Below, in pieces: positions 13,163 through 25,094 of a DNA stretch of 64,000 nucleotides. The first letter of the stretch is position 1; each line of letters starts with the position of its first letter. A program made the position numbers and the translations under genes. The DNA lies in the NCBI GenBank assembly GCA_021234155.1, contig JAJEKV010000071.1:7047054-7111053 (forward strand), read 5' to 3'. The notes below the pieces were generated by a model. The model saw only the letters and a program-made list of their open reading frames with translations. It searched no databases and was not told the DNA's origin. This stretch comes from Isoetes taiwanensis (lineage: Eukaryota > Streptophyta > Lycopodiopsida > Isoetales > Isoetaceae).

Positions 13163-13424
13163 AAAGCCATGACAAAAAATAGAGTCTTGTCTCATGATTT
13201 GCCTTCTAAAAACCTGTGTAAGTTTCTATTGTCAAATCCAAGCAGAACAATGCAAAAACCGCCGAACCATGAAGTGCCCTAAGAAAGCAAAAATAAAACA
13301 CAAGTGGATAATCAGAGAAAGGGCAAACGACGGGCGCTTTGTCATCGATTTAATTGCCAAGATCAAACCGCGAGCTCGCCTTTAGGGTTCCCGGTTAATC
13401 CAACTGCGCCGCCAAAAAACCTTA

Positions 13425-13830
13425 AAACCTCGAGATTAACCAAAGCCCTGTGAGGATGCCTGGAAGCTAGCAAACGACCGTGGAGGGAGGCGGCACGGAA
13501 CGGTGAAACAAAACGAGTAAGCCATCAAGGGAAAACTGATTGGAGTAAGATAAACATCAACCGGCAACACAAAAAATAGGCAAAATTTGGGAGTGTTGTC
13601 CGGCAAGGTGGGCAGAAAAAACACTCGTGGCGAACTCGAAAGGTCAGCGAAACGCTCTAAACGGAAGGAGATGCGTGATGAGCCGATGGGGATGGAGAGA
13701 AGGCGTGGTATAAAAGGCGTGAGGAAACCCAACCGCCAAACCGCCGTGATGCAAATGGCCAATTACATTAAGCCAAACGGTAAGAGGAGATGGATGTGGT
13801 GTTTTGTTGGGAAACATTATCCACTCCTGC
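13425..13830. repeat. Partial third copy of the 2.8-4.4 kb repeat
   Basis: The block around 13660-13750 (ACGGAAGGAGATGCGTGATG, then GCCGATGGGGATGGAGAG, then a TATAAAAG box at 13709-13716, then AACCGCCAAACCGCC) matches 3301-3395 in the first repeat. ATTACATTA(A)GCC and GGAGATGG follow, as in the second copy. The rest is diverged. Confidence 0.6.
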
Positions 13831-15277
13831 GGTTTCTTTGATGTGTCAGTAGGCTGCCCATGATTTCTTTTACGCTTACGCTTGCCAAAAGTTTCAAGAC
13901 GCTGGCTATTCGTGCATTGAAGGGCACCAAGAAGAATAAAGGTAATCTACCATTCTTTTGTTATTATACATCCGATAATCTATAAATTTGATTTCCATGA
14001 CGTCACATGAAACAAGGTTGATGGAACTAAAGCAAAACGATAACATCCTAAGCGGAGTTAACATGAAGTCAGAGCGTTTCTTAAATCGAGTTTTGCTAAA
14101 GAAACCGCGGCAAAGTTGGATATTGATCCGGATCGATCCCAAAGTCCATTTGCACTTCTTATCATACGTTGGATGGGCATATATGCTTCATGTGAATCGA
14201 AAAAGAAGAATATATCATTGGCTGTGAGTAAGGAGTCAAAAAACATTGTGCATTGTTTATTTTGGTATAAAACAAATCCTCATTGTTGTCGCATTTAGGA
14301 AATAGAAATGCCATACTCTCTCTTCCATTGATGGCTATATTTGGCCGGAGTTTTGTATGGTGTACGTCATTGAGGTGACATGATCGCTAACCCGTATTCC
14401 TTTAAATTGAAATCCAATCCTCGTGAGCATAGTAGGCCAATAGCTTTTTAAATTTGGGAACTTGAGATTTTTTCTAAGACTTTTCCATCAATAAATTCAG
14501 GGTAATCCTTGCAATTAATGCCTTCATGGTATTATTCCTCGCTCACACTGGGCTAAGGATAATGAGCTTCTGGCGTCTACGATTCATCGTGAGGTATAAT
14601 ATTACAAAATATTTATTCTAATCTACCAAACAATCCTTTGGTTCAACATAGATCTCTCTCTCATTTGCTTTGGATTTGGGCGTAGATTGAGATGTTTTTC
14701 AAAATGCGTGAATAGTTGGGAGCAGCCATTTCTGTTACCGCACACAAGAGTCGAGACCTGGGCGTATAAGAAAAACCTCACGGATTATCTATCCTACATG
14801 TAAAAAAGATCATCTCTATTTGGCGTCAAGAATCAAGTGAGGACGTCGCCCTTACCAATTTCCATTTTGAACATTTAAGATAGCATGCAAAGCTTGAGAT
14901 GGTTTTGCATCTATATCTATGTACTTTATAATATAAGCATTAATAAGTTCCATTAAAGTAAATATACCGAAGTATCGCCTTGCTTCAAACGTGAAATTCA
15001 TATTTTTCAACTATCCCCCAAGGAATATGGCAAATATAGTGTTGAATTGTTAAGAAAGCATTACCTTATGTCAAATATCATTTCACCGATGTGCTGAATT
15101 TGTTTGAATTTATTCTAAAATTACTCATTCCTTTGAGTTTTGGAGAAGGCCAAAGGGCCTTATAGGCTTGCATCGAAAGAATTGAACGATTCGGTGCGCT
15201 AACTAATAAGTATATGCATATTTATATTGTCATTAAATAAAAAGACGTGCAAATAGCTATGCTGAAAACTCTCATAA
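13831..15277. other. No gene recognised
   Basis: Overlapping short open frames at 13906-14298 lie on both strands without family features. The 14.3-15.2 kb stretch is AT-rich single-copy-looking sequence within this window. Confidence 0.4.
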
Positions 15278-15545
15278 TAACCTTAGGAAATAAGCTCCCA
15301 AAAAATAAATAAGCTCGTGGAGATGAGCAATAACCTTAGGAAATAAGCCCCAAAAAATGGGGCCAGGCTCAGAGATAAGCCAAGCAAAGGCAACATAAAT
15401 ATTCGCTTAATTGTCAAGCTCCAAACATTTACATGTTACTAAATTGAAATATGCCCCAACAAGTTTAGTTTTTGATTGCATGTTCCAAACATTTACATGT
15501 TACTAAATTGTAATATATTCCCAACACGCTTCGTTGATTGCACGA
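15278..15545. repeat. Two adjacent short tandem duplications
   Basis: AATAACCTTAGGAAATAAGC followed by TCCCAAAAAAT / CCCAAAAAATG occurs twice between 15278 and 15360 with a period of about 52 bp. Immediately after, CCAAACATTTACATGTTACT with AAATTG(A/T)AATAT occurs at about 15421 and 15484, period about 64 bp. Both lie just 5' of the Helitron start at 15609. Confidence 0.75.
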
Positions 15546-15608
15546 AGCTCAACATTTGGCGATAAAGAGTTAACTGGTGCTCAAAGAACGTGGGCAATCG
15601 TGAACTAG

Positions 15609-17960
15609 TCTTATATTATAAAGTTTTAGCCGCATGTCAAGTGAACTCAAACCTAATTTGGATGGTTGAGATCAACTAATCGTGATCCAAGACCGGATCA
15701 ATACACTTTACTCCCACCATCATGATTGGGCCATGCCCCATCGTCCGGGTGAAAGGAAGCTGAAAAGGAAAAGGGAGGAGAAAGGCAAACGAAAGGCAAA
15801 AGGCAATCTAAAAGTGGGAAAAGAAAGAAAGGGCGCTGAAAGGGAAAAGAGCAATTAAAAAAGGAAGGGAAAAATAAAGAAAAAGGACACTACAAAAAAT
15901 GAGAAGATGGAAAGGATGAGGATAGGAGCAAAAGGAAGCTGAAAAGGATGAGGAAAAGGCAGAGAGGAGGAAGGAAAAGAAAAGGAAAAAGAAAAGAAAA
16001 AGGGAAAAAGGAAAAAGAAAGGGAGGATTAGGAGTTTAAAAGGAACATTGGGAAAGGGGAAGAGGAAAAAGGTGGGGAAAAAGGAGAAAAAGGAGAGAAA
16101 AGGGCAAAGGAACGCGAAAAGCACGGTAAAAGGGAAAAGAAATGGCAAAAAGCATAAAAAGAGAAAGGAAAAGAAAAGGGAGAAAAAGAAATGAAAAAAG
16201 GGACAAGACAAAAAAAAGGAGAAGAGGGAAAGGGTGAGGACAGGAGTAAAAGGGAAGGGAAAAGGGATGAGGAAAGGGTAGAGAGAAGGGGAAGGAAAAG
16301 GAAAAGAGAAAAGAGGAAAAGGCAAAAGGAGAGAGGAGGAGGGATGGTAAGCAATGGGAAAGGGGAAGAGGAAAAAAGCTGGGAAAGGAGAAAAAAAAAA
16401 AGAAGGGAAAAAAGGACACTTAAAACAAAAAAGGAAAGCAGATAAAGTGGGGGATAAAAGGATGGAAAGGGAAAAGGGAGGGAGGGGCAAAAGGGGAAAA
16501 GGCCTTAGGGCAAAGAGAAATAAAGGAATGGAAAAAGACATGAGAAAAGAAAGGGAAAAGATAAGAGAGGGAAATGGAAGGGAAAAGGACACGAATAAAG
16601 CGAGAGAAAGGGGTCGAGGATATAAAAAGGGAAGGGAAAAAGGCCATTAGTAAAAAAAAAGAAAGAAAAAGACAAAGGAAAAGGGAAAAAAGGGGAAAGG
16701 GAAGCGTATGGGGATGGAATGGGAGAAAAGAAAAATAAAATAAAGTAACCGAAAAAAAAAAGGAATGTGGAAATGGAGGGTGGGAGGAAGGAAAAGGAAA
16801 TGGAAAATGGAAAGGGGGGAAATGGAAAAGGAAAGTGGAACAAAAGGAAGAAGGAAGGAAGGAAAAGAATGAAAAATGAATGGAAAACCAAGGAAAATGG
16901 AAGGAAAGGAAAGATGGAAAGAAAAAGGAAAGAAAAGGACCCAGGAAAGAAGGAAAAGAAACGGAAAAGAGGAAGAAAGGAAAAAAAAAAGGACCACAAA
17001 GGAGGAAGACCAACACAAGGAAGGACAAGGAGGAAAAAGAAGGAAAAGGAAAGGAAAGGAGGAAAGGAAAGGAAAAAGAAAGAAAAGACCACGGAAAAGG
17101 AACGCACGAACGGAAGGAAAATGAAACGGAGGAAGGAACGGAGGAACGAAAACCCAGACAAAGAAAAATGGAGAAAGAAGGAAGACCTGGCACAAGAAGG
17201 AAAAGGAAAAGGAAAGAAAATGGAACGGAAAGAGGAAAGGGAAAGGAAAAGGAAAACCACAACGGAGGAAGTGGAAGGAAGAAAAGGAAATGGAAATGGA
17301 ATGGAATGGAAAAGGAAGAAAGAAGGAAAAGGTGGAAGGAAACCGGACGGCCGGAAAGGACGGACGGAAATAACCCGATGGACAATGAAGGAAGAATGGA
17401 GGAAGGAGGACGGAGGGATGGACAGGGATGAGCCGAACACGAGCCGGAAATGGAATGGACGGACGAAGGAAGACATGGAAGACCGGAACGGAGGAAGGGA
17501 GGAGGAAAAGATTCAAAGGACCAACAGAATGGATAAAGAGGATGGATCGACGAAAATGAAGAAATGGAAGGAATGGAGTGGATGGAAGGAAGGACGAAGG
17601 AAGGAGTGGAAGGAAAGAAAGGAGGAAAAGGATGGAATGAAAAGGAGCAGTGATGAATGGATCTTAGGGACCTGGATCAGATTAGAAGTCAACATCTCAT
17701 TTATGAAGGACGGATCCCCGGAATGGAAATGGAGGAAGGAATGGATGGAAATGGAATGGAGGAAATGAAATGGACGGAATGGATGGAAAGAAGTGGCCCA
17801 GTGGATAGGACATGGAATGGAGGAGGAAGGATGGATCTTAATGAAAGATTGGATGTAATGGAAGGAATGGAGGGAATGGAATGGATTTAACGGCAGATGG
17901 AATGCCAACTTTAAAGACTGATGAGCCGCCAGAATATGAAAACCATTCTCGGCTGGTCCA
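15609..17960 (+). mobile_element. Helitron-like element with purine tract, 3' end unresolved
   Basis: The 5' end TCTTATATTATAAAGTTTTA, the subterminal word CCTAATTTGGATGGTTGAGA and the later CCACCATCATGATTGG word match the elements at 32279, 34548 and 40723. The interior aligns with the 34548 element for roughly its first 1.1 kb, including identical non-purine markers such as AAAAGGAACATTGGG. Further right the tract becomes GGAAT/GGACGG-rich. No CTAG terminus or hairpin was found downstream, so the given end is simply where purine bias stops. It is probably truncated or its end has decayed. Confidence 0.7.
15757..17890 (+). repeat. Polypurine tract, GGGAAA-type changing to GGAAT-type
   Basis: About 2.1 kb of almost pure A/G on the + strand. 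Left of about 16750 it is built of AAAGGGAAAAGG-like words. From about 16780 T and C appear in GGAATGGA, GGACGGA and GGAAATGG words, giving a pentamer-like texture up to 17890. Open frames here (up to 333 codons) only spell E/K/R/G on one strand and F/P/S/L on the other. Confidence 0.9.
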
Positions 17961-19519
17961 GAACCCGACTGAAAAGCTTCGCCGTATTGTTTCACCCGTT
18001 TTGATCGCTTTCAATACTTAATTAGATTGTGAAACCTGGTATCTCCAGTTTGACGGTCTTCCAAACGGAAATTAAAGGACCTCCCTGTGATCGGTTTCGT
18101 GACCCGATAATGAGAAATGCTGGACCGCTTCAAAATGATTGGTTTTGATCAAAACCATGGATATAAATCGAAATCCCACCTAATTAACGGCGGAAGATAA
18201 CTGATAATGGTTTTGCCGCGAAAACCCTTCATGATGAATCTTATGGTTTATGGTTCAGGCATATGATGTTGATGATGCAGTTTAACGCAAAAAATATCCG
18301 AAAGAACCTTAATTTCAAGATACACGTTGTATGATGCATTGTTCAGTCTTGAGATCCAGTTTATCGATGTCTATAATTAATACCCAATTTAACCTTTCCC
18401 CGCTTTGATGACGTATAAACATAAATCTCATATCGGTTCTCAATATCTCACCAACAACCTCGTTAATCTTTACAAGCAAATGTTTGTCTTATTAATTCTA
18501 CTATTTCTTTGCAAAGACCTTTATGGCGCTATCGTAAACCTTTCGATTCTTTCTTCATGGTTTCAAAATGATCCTCGAGGGAAAATTACCAACGGTCGAA
18601 GAAGAGGGTGTTTTTATGACCCAACATGTCTTTATTTACAAAACCGCGATTTCATTATTGTATATTACTATAGTCAAGCATCCTGTCCTTCTTCTTCTTT
18701 AGACATGGACGAGGAATAATGAATAAACAAGCAAAACATAAACAAGAAATTGCGCGAGGCGTAATAACCCTTCACCGATATGTTGTTAAATTATGATGAA
18801 ATTTTATAGCCAAATGGATAATCATTATTCTTAATTTCTAAATTTTAATACAAATAACATTTATGTAACCCCACCTCAATGCTACTTCACCATAAGTCCA
18901 TTTCCATAATGTCTTCAACACCCTTTCGGCACGTACGCGTCCCCAAAATGAACTGATTAAAACCTGCACGGAAAACCAGCTGATTTTATAACAATTCATT
19001 ATGTCAATAAAACCAGCGGTCTTTGATGGTAAAACAGTCCATAATTTTTTATACTAATTTTAAAATTTTAAACTAGTCGGTAAAATTATCACTTCAGTTT
19101 ATAAAGATGGTTTCACCATACTGATTTTGTAAAATCATTGCCAGTTCATATTTAATTACAATAAATTTCGACAGTATAATGGTTTTTGAAATCACCAATA
19201 GTTTGAAAGATGTTTTAAGATATGTTGATTTTGGTAAACGTTAGTTCACCATACTTAATTATGCCTGGCCTCATCTTTAAATGGTTTCTTTAAAATCATC
19301 ATTAATTTGATGCTTTACATAATGTTTTCACATTATAATTTTAGATCGGCATGTTTTGCTGAAACAAGCATTACATATGTTTTTCAACATAATTTTAATG
19401 TATCAAGTTTTGTTGTTAGTTCAAACTATGTTGGTTTATTTCCTCGTGGCGTTTGTTAATATTTTTTTGCACCTAGTTTTGTACCTATTACACAATTGTC
19501 CCCAGCCCTAACATCATTA
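17961..19519. other. AT-rich spacer, no gene recognised
   Basis: 18405-18719 (+) is an open frame of 104 codons without recognised features. From 18.98 to 19.45 kb the sequence repeats loosely related T-rich phrases (TTTTACCATACTGATTTTG-like, TTCACCATACT). They may be a heavily diverged tandem array. Confidence 0.35.
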
Positions 19520-21313
19520 CTAACTGTAATGTGTCAGCCAAGGTTGAGCCCTGAAATGCTTTGGATGAGAAAAAGCCCTATCCTTCCCTTTATTCTTATC
19601 CCAGATTTCTATTTTTCTTATTTTCATTTCATTTCTATGTTTCCTTTGTTTTCCTTATCCTTTCCCTCTTCCCCTTCCCCTCTGCCCCCGATAACTTTTC
19701 CTTCCCTTTGTTCTTTCTCCACCTTTTCCCCCTCTTTCTCTCTCTTTCTTTGCCCTTTTCCTCCCCCTCTTTCTCTTTTATGTCCTTCTAATCTCTTTTT
19801 TCCATATGTCTTCCTTTCTTCAACCTTTTACTCTTTTCACTCTTTTTCCATGCTCTATTTTTCTTCCTCCCACTCTTTTTCCTCCTTTTGTGTGCCATTT
19901 TCCTTCCATTTTTCTCCCTCCCCCTGCCTATATGCCCTTTTACCTTCCCCTCTTTCCATCTCCCTCAATCTCTTTTCCCCCTCTTCCCCTCTTTTTCCAT
20001 TTCAACTTTTCTCTCCTCTTTTTCCATCTTCCCTTTCCTTTTTCCCACAAATTTCCTCTCTCTTTCCCCCCTCTTTTTCCATTCTATTCTTTCTCTCTAT
20101 GCCCTTTTTCTCCTAATCTTTTCTTTTTCTTTTCCATTTTTCCTGATAAGCCTTTTCCTAATCTTTTCCCTCCTCCCCAGGTAATTTTCCCTTTTCCTTA
20201 ACCCTCTTCCTTTTTCTTTTCCTTTCCTCATGTCCTTTTCTCTTCTTCCTCTCCCTCCATCACTCCCCTGCTTCCCCTCCCCTTTCCCCCCCCTTTTTCC
20301 CCGCTTTTCTCTTGATTTGACTTTTCTTTCGCTTTCCTCCCCCCATGGTCAATCCTTTTCCTCAGACTCTTTCTCCCCTCCTTTTCTTTTCCTTTTCCCT
20401 CCCCTTTTCCATGCATTTATTTTATTCCTCTTATTCTATAACTCCATTTTCCTCCTTTTTCCCCTATCCTTTCTCTGTCTTCTTTTTCTCCCTTTTTCTC
20501 TTCACCACTTCTCCCTTTTCCTCCTCTTTCCTCTTCCCCATGCCCGTCCCCCCTTCTGCTTTCCCCTCTTCTTTTTTCCTTTGTGACTTTTAATCTAGGG
20601 TTCCTCTTTCCTCCCTTTCTCCCTTTCTCCTTTTCTTTCTTTCCTCACTCTTCCCTTTTTCTATGTCCCTTTTCTTTTTCCCCCTCCTCCCATCCTTTTT
20701 CTTGTTCCCCTCTTGTCCCTTCCCTTCCTCTCATCTTTTTCCAACCTTTCACTCTTCCCCTCTTTCTTGATTGCTGCTTCCTTCTCCCTTTCCTCCCTTT
20801 TTTCCCTTTTTCCTGCATGCCATTCTGGTTCCCTTCCTTTTTCCTCTTCCTCAACGCTTTCTCTTTTTTCCCCTTTTCCCATGCTCCTTTCCTTTTCCCA
20901 TGCTTTTTTCTCCCCTTTCCATGCTTTTTTCTCCTTCATTTTCTCCTTTTTTCAACCTTTTTTCCTCTTCTCTTTTTTTTTTCAGTTCTTTCCATTTACC
21001 TTCTTTTCCACTTCACCTCCTCCTTCCCTATGCCATGCTCTTCTTTCCTCTTATCCTCATCTTTTTCTTTTCCTTTTAATTCCTTTTTCCTTTTTCCCTG
21101 TTTTTGCTCTTCACATTCTCTCTCTCTTTCCACTTCCGCTCCTTTTCCCCTTTTCATTTAATTCCCCTTTAAGAGATCAAGCATGACCAATCACAGTTGT
21201 TGCGGTCGTGCAATAAATCTAGGGCCTTCTCGGATGATCCCGTGATGATCTCTGGCCATTCTAAACAGGGGCTCGATGTATCTACGACTTAAATATAACA
21301 TTGAAATACAAGA
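19520..21313 (-). mobile_element. Helitron-like element with purine tract, inverted
   Basis: Read on the minus strand the element begins at 21313 with TCTTGTATTTCAATGTTATA, followed by CATCGAGCCCCTGTTTAGAA, GGCCAGAGATCATC, CCTAGATTTAT and TGTGATTGGTCATG. These are nearly the same words as at 27096-27230. The base before TC is A. At the other end the minus strand shows CATCCAAAGCATTTCAGGGC and TCAACCTTGGCTGACACATT, with the last hairpin and CTAG decayed (about 19520). It is the only purine element in the opposite orientation, and its purine strand is also inverted. Confidence 0.75.
19600..21165 (-). repeat. Polypyrimidine on +, i.e. polypurine tract on the minus strand
   Basis: About 1.55 kb of almost uninterrupted C/T on the + strand (CCCTTTTCC-like words, with occasional CATG). 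The purine strand is therefore the sense strand of the enclosing element. Phe/Pro/Ser/Leu open frames of up to 206 codons here are composition artefacts. Confidence 0.9.
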
Positions 21314-21853
21314 TTTTTAAGTACGGCTAACTAGTACCAACAATCACTATGTTCAAATCTTCTGAATGTAAAAGCACTATTTTTCTAAAACAGCGCCCTT
21401 TGCTTTTTTGCTGCCCCTTAGGGGCGTAAACCCTTTGTTTATAGCTTTTGCACATCCGGCGCCAATATCCCTACGAGTATGTTGCGACCGCCTAAACCTT
21501 CTATCTCAAACCGTACACCCCGGTAAAGAACTCGACGCCCCATTTTGAAGCGCTTTCCTTTGTTGTGCTCCTAAGGTGCTTTCTGTGGAGATCGGCAGTG
21601 AGAACCGGTTGAATCGCACTTAGGTAATGTTATTCTTCAGATTTACTTTGTTTTAGGTTGAAATGATGTTAGGAATTATTTTCCAGTGTCGGCAATGGAG
21701 CCCGAGTGATCAAGGTTACAAAAGCGTTGTCCTCGTAGTAATGGGTTAGATTCATACTCCACCTTAGATGACAATCTTATCCGCCTCTTTGCTTCCTATG
21801 GATGTTTACTTGAGGCCAATCAAGGTTTTAACGGAATGGCAAAACCAAGCATA
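21314..21853. other. Spacer between two elements, no gene recognised
   Basis: About 540 bp of mixed sequence between the inverted purine element and the exon-carrying Helitron. No tRNA, repeat or protein feature was recognised. Confidence 0.4.
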
Positions 21854-22194
21854 TCCTATATTATAATGTTTTAGTGTGTGTCTTGAACATTGCCCTAAAA
21901 TTTTCAACGGCCCGGTTGACCTAAGATTTTGGATTCGTGTGAATTTGTTTAGGGTTCCCGCGGCTTGATCGAGGACCCGGGAGGAGGAGGTAGAGGCGGA
22001 TCTGCGCTTTATCACAATCTTCTAAAGCATGAATGCGTTGGCGGCTAGCTCAGTTTTTGCTTAAAATTAAGCGGTCCGATAGCCCGGTCTTACCATTCTC
22101 CGTCTGATTTTCCTACCTATTCAAGCAAATGAAAAACACGCGTGGTTATGAATTCTTTGCAGGTTAAGATATCACAAGCTCTTCTTTTCTAAGA

Positions 22195-22976
22195 GGCTTA
22201 TCTGCCGCAGATGTTCATGACATGATAGAAGGCATCGGCCGATCTATTGAGATGTTTAAGTAGCTACGCATCCATTTTTTTAAAGATCAGAAATTATTGT
22301 GTCTTTTGGGCAAATCATTAGAGCAAGCAACCTTCCATTACTTTTTACAGGTAAATAACTTCTCAGCTCTTCATATTATTATTTTAAACTCTTCACATGA
22401 TGGAATTAGTCATAAAATTTAGGTTTCTATGCAAAGCTGAAGGTTAATCTATCATATATCAAAGTGTGATCTTCTTATGTCTGCATTTAATAGGCCTAAA
22501 GAAAACAGAAGATAGTCCTCCTTCCGGCACATATCAGAAGAGAGTACAAGCATATGAAGGATCTGTCGATGATTTGCAGGTATGTAAACATGATTGATGA
22601 CCTTCAACTATTGATCTAACTCCATTGCCTAGAGATAAACTCTCGCGTTGTTTCTAAATATATGGTAAGGAAATCATGTGATATCAAATGAAAGCTCAAT
22701 ACTCAACTCTTTGAAACCCAATGACATGACGTAGATCATCACAATTGGAGAATTTATAAACAAGAAATTGTAATTGCAAAATCATGTGTGCACCTTTTCT
22801 TTGAAGCTTTGCCGCACCAACAGGAAAACGAATCTGCAAACAATGTATGGCATCTTCTATTCATAACAGATTCTGGCATAGAAATAGACCCTTAACTTCC
22901 ATGGCCTTTGTTGTAAAAGTTAGCAAAATCAGGCGGGACTTTCTATGCACTTGGAATGGTGTACCTGCATAACAAG
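22195..22976 (+). pseudogene. Exon-like fragments of an unidentified gene inside Helitron
   Basis: Five short open segments fit exon structure on the + strand. They are 22195-22260 (GLSAADVHDMIEGIGRSIEM), 22279-22350 (FKDQKLLCLLGKSLEQATFH, ending CAG|GTAAAT), 22494-22579 (after TTTAATAG, ending TTGCAG|GTATGT, with ..SGTYQKRVQAYEGSVDDLQ), 22807-22844 (..LPHQQENESANN, then GTATGG) and 22920-22976 (LAKSGGTFYALGMVYLHNK, then GTAATC). Segment lengths and splice-like borders argue for captured exons with introns rather than chance frames. I do not recognise the parent gene. The absence of a start and of a continuous frame suggests a non-functional passenger. Transcription from the donor context cannot be judged. 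Confidence 0.5.
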
Positions 22977-24290
22977 GTAATCAGCTCTGTCTAAAAGTAA
23001 AAATTATGGACTATAACAAGCAAGATCCCCATGATGAAGTTCAACAAATCATAGAGAGTCTAGAGATATTTGACATTTCGAGGCAATAGCTAGCGATGAA
23101 ACGTGACCCATAGAATTGTGACCACGAAAATGTCAAAACCGTAAATTGCTTAAAGAAGCAAAGACGTACATGCACAAATGTGCATATTGTAAATTTGTTG
23201 TAAATAGACTGATGTAGAGATGACTGAAGAAAGATAGGAGAGACAGACTTCAGACATTACAATGTGTTTTTCTATATGTGATGATAATTGTCAATAAGAA
23301 CTTCTGTAAATGATAGACTATTGCATATTAATGTGTTGATTATCTATTAGCAAAGAAGTTGCTGATACGAGTATAAGACCCAGCAATAACAACATCAATC
23401 TTCAGTCTAGGCATCTTATCCTGCATAACAACAATCAGCTACCGATACACTTGGAGCACATGAGCTTGCATTATCTATGTATCTATGTTTAGTTAATCTA
23501 AAATAACCAGCTAATAGTCTGACTTCTGTATAGTGCCATAGAATGACACAAATCATATTCCTTTCAGAATTGTGCTTTTGATTATCACACAAAAAACCGA
23601 GGGAGATTCTCGATTGCTGGGTCACCAAAACTTTTTAAAACTCGAGGTATGTTGATTTGCTTACAAAGAAAAAAGATGTTGAATGTTCTTTGTTATTGAT
23701 CTTAACGTTTCCTTGCTATTGATCTTGAATCAGTTGATGAGCTAGAGAAATCAAAGCGAAATGCATACCATCGAGAATGGTATGCAAAGTTCTCAGGACC
23801 AGAATGGAGAGTATGAGAATGAAATTAAATGCATAGCAAAGCACATGTTATGCAGATCAGCCTGCGCACAGAAAAGACACCTTAAAATCGAAGACGTGAT
23901 CTAATGCAACAGAACAGTGACAAACTGGCAAGGACCCATCTCTGCTGCATGCTACAGTTGGTGAGACAGACACCAAAACTCTATGACAATCAAAGGTAGG
24001 TTTTGCCTGGAGCACCTCCTGTTCTTCACATATTGATTTCGGCAATGGTAGAAACTGTATATAAATTTCTTGAAGTTTTTACCCATCTGATCTCAAACAC
24101 AGTTTTTTCTTCTAGGTCCATTTTGGTGCTAATACAATAGTCTTATAGTGCTGTATTGCTGAGGGTTAGGACGACAAATTGCATCAAGGTCTTCATGATA
24201 TAAAGCACTATACAAAAAATTGAAGTCCAAATTGCACATCATTAATGTTGTATGAAGCTTACAATGTTGGAGCCAATAACTGTCTTAGAG

Positions 24291-24319
24291 CCCAACAATG
24301 TTGGGCACCATTACTCTAA
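24291..24319 (+). other. Internal relict Helitron-like 3' terminus
   Basis: CCCAACAATGTTGGG is a perfect stem with a three-base loop, followed by CACCATTACTCTAA. The family's real ends read hairpin, then CACC(A/G)TTACTAG. It therefore looks like a former or bypassed 3' end about 780 bp upstream of the current one. Confidence 0.55.
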
Positions 24320-24619
24320 TCAAAAGAAAGTTAGTCCGAGAAATAGTTATATATTCTGTGAGTGACATGATGTCCCGGGTTTTAACTCATCATTACAACA
24401 CAATAGTGAGCCGCATTTCAACTACCTGTAATTTTATTACCATGTTTAAAATCTAACTCCATCTCCAAGGTAGCCTTACAAGCAAAATTTCAACTCAAAT
24501 TGCATAGATCAAGGTATAACATGGCAAGTTCCCTTCTAATAATATTCTTAAGTTAAGACACAGGGAACCATTGTTAGAACTTTTTAGAGAACAAACACTA
24601 TTGCACATATTGTTTACAA

Positions 24620-24790
24620 CTTTGGTTTATATTATCTACAACTTTGATTAGTGATATAATTTATGATTGTTGACACCCCAATCTAATCATCATGTTGAAA
24701 CCCAATTGGTTTATACCATCTGCAATTTTGATTGATGATATAAACTATAATTGTTGAGGCTCAATCCAATCACCAAACTTTAATTGTCAC
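24620..24790. repeat. Short tandem duplication, period ~95 bp
   Basis: TTGGTTTATA(T/C)(T/C)ATCT.CAA.TTTGATT(A/G)(A/G)TGATATAA occurs at about 24622 and 24707, each followed by ATAATTGTTGA-like and CCAATC words. It is a diverged local duplication in the 3' half of the element. Confidence 0.6.
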
Positions 24791-25094
24791 CACGTATTAC
24801 AATGGATCCAAATTGTTGCATGTGTGAATTTATGGTTGTGGATTTTGTAGTCTTACTTGGTGCAACTTATTGTAAGTTACGTTGCTTTATAGACAACAAA
24901 CTACCTTCAATGTAATTCAAATGCATGATATTGTCAAGTGTTGACCTTCGAGCATTAGATATGCGCTATTACAAAATATGGATCACAAGTGCATGGAACC
25001 GTCACTTGCTTCTACTATTAACAAGCTTTTCTCATTGCCGCCAAAACATTTACAGCTTGAACTTATACTCAGCAACGCTGGGCACCGTTACTAG

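Larger units (their letters stand above)
21854..25094 (+). mobile_element. Helitron carrying exon-like gene fragments, ~3.2 kb
   Basis: The element starts A|TCCTATATTATAATGTTTTA at 21854 and has CCCTAAAATTTTCAACGG in the subterminal position. It ends at 25094 with AACTTATACTCAGCAACG, a hairpin arm CTGGG, CACCGTTA and CTAG followed by T. The 3' 70 bases also share GCTTTTCTCATTGC and CCAAAACATTTA with the other family ends. AT target, hairpin and CTAG are the accepted Helitron signature. It carries no recognisable RepHel gene. The left half contains several short exon-like pieces with GT donors on the same strand. An older 3'-end-like hairpin occurs inside at 24291-24319. Confidence 0.8.

Noticed and set aside
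14920-14945. Reverse-complement TTATATTATAAAG as another Helitron start
   Set aside because: The terminal TC is GC here and the following sequence lacks the CCCTAATTTGG subterminal word.
16420-17768. Long open frames (289-333 codons) on both strands
   Set aside because: They lie in near-pure purine DNA. All frames are open because stop codons are rare in such composition, and translations are only E/K/R/G or F/P/S/L.
19496-21186. Series of Phe/Ser/Pro-rich open frames on the plus strand, resembling membrane proteins
   Set aside because: Same composition effect on the inverted tract. Hydrophobicity comes from TTT and CTT/TTC codons only.
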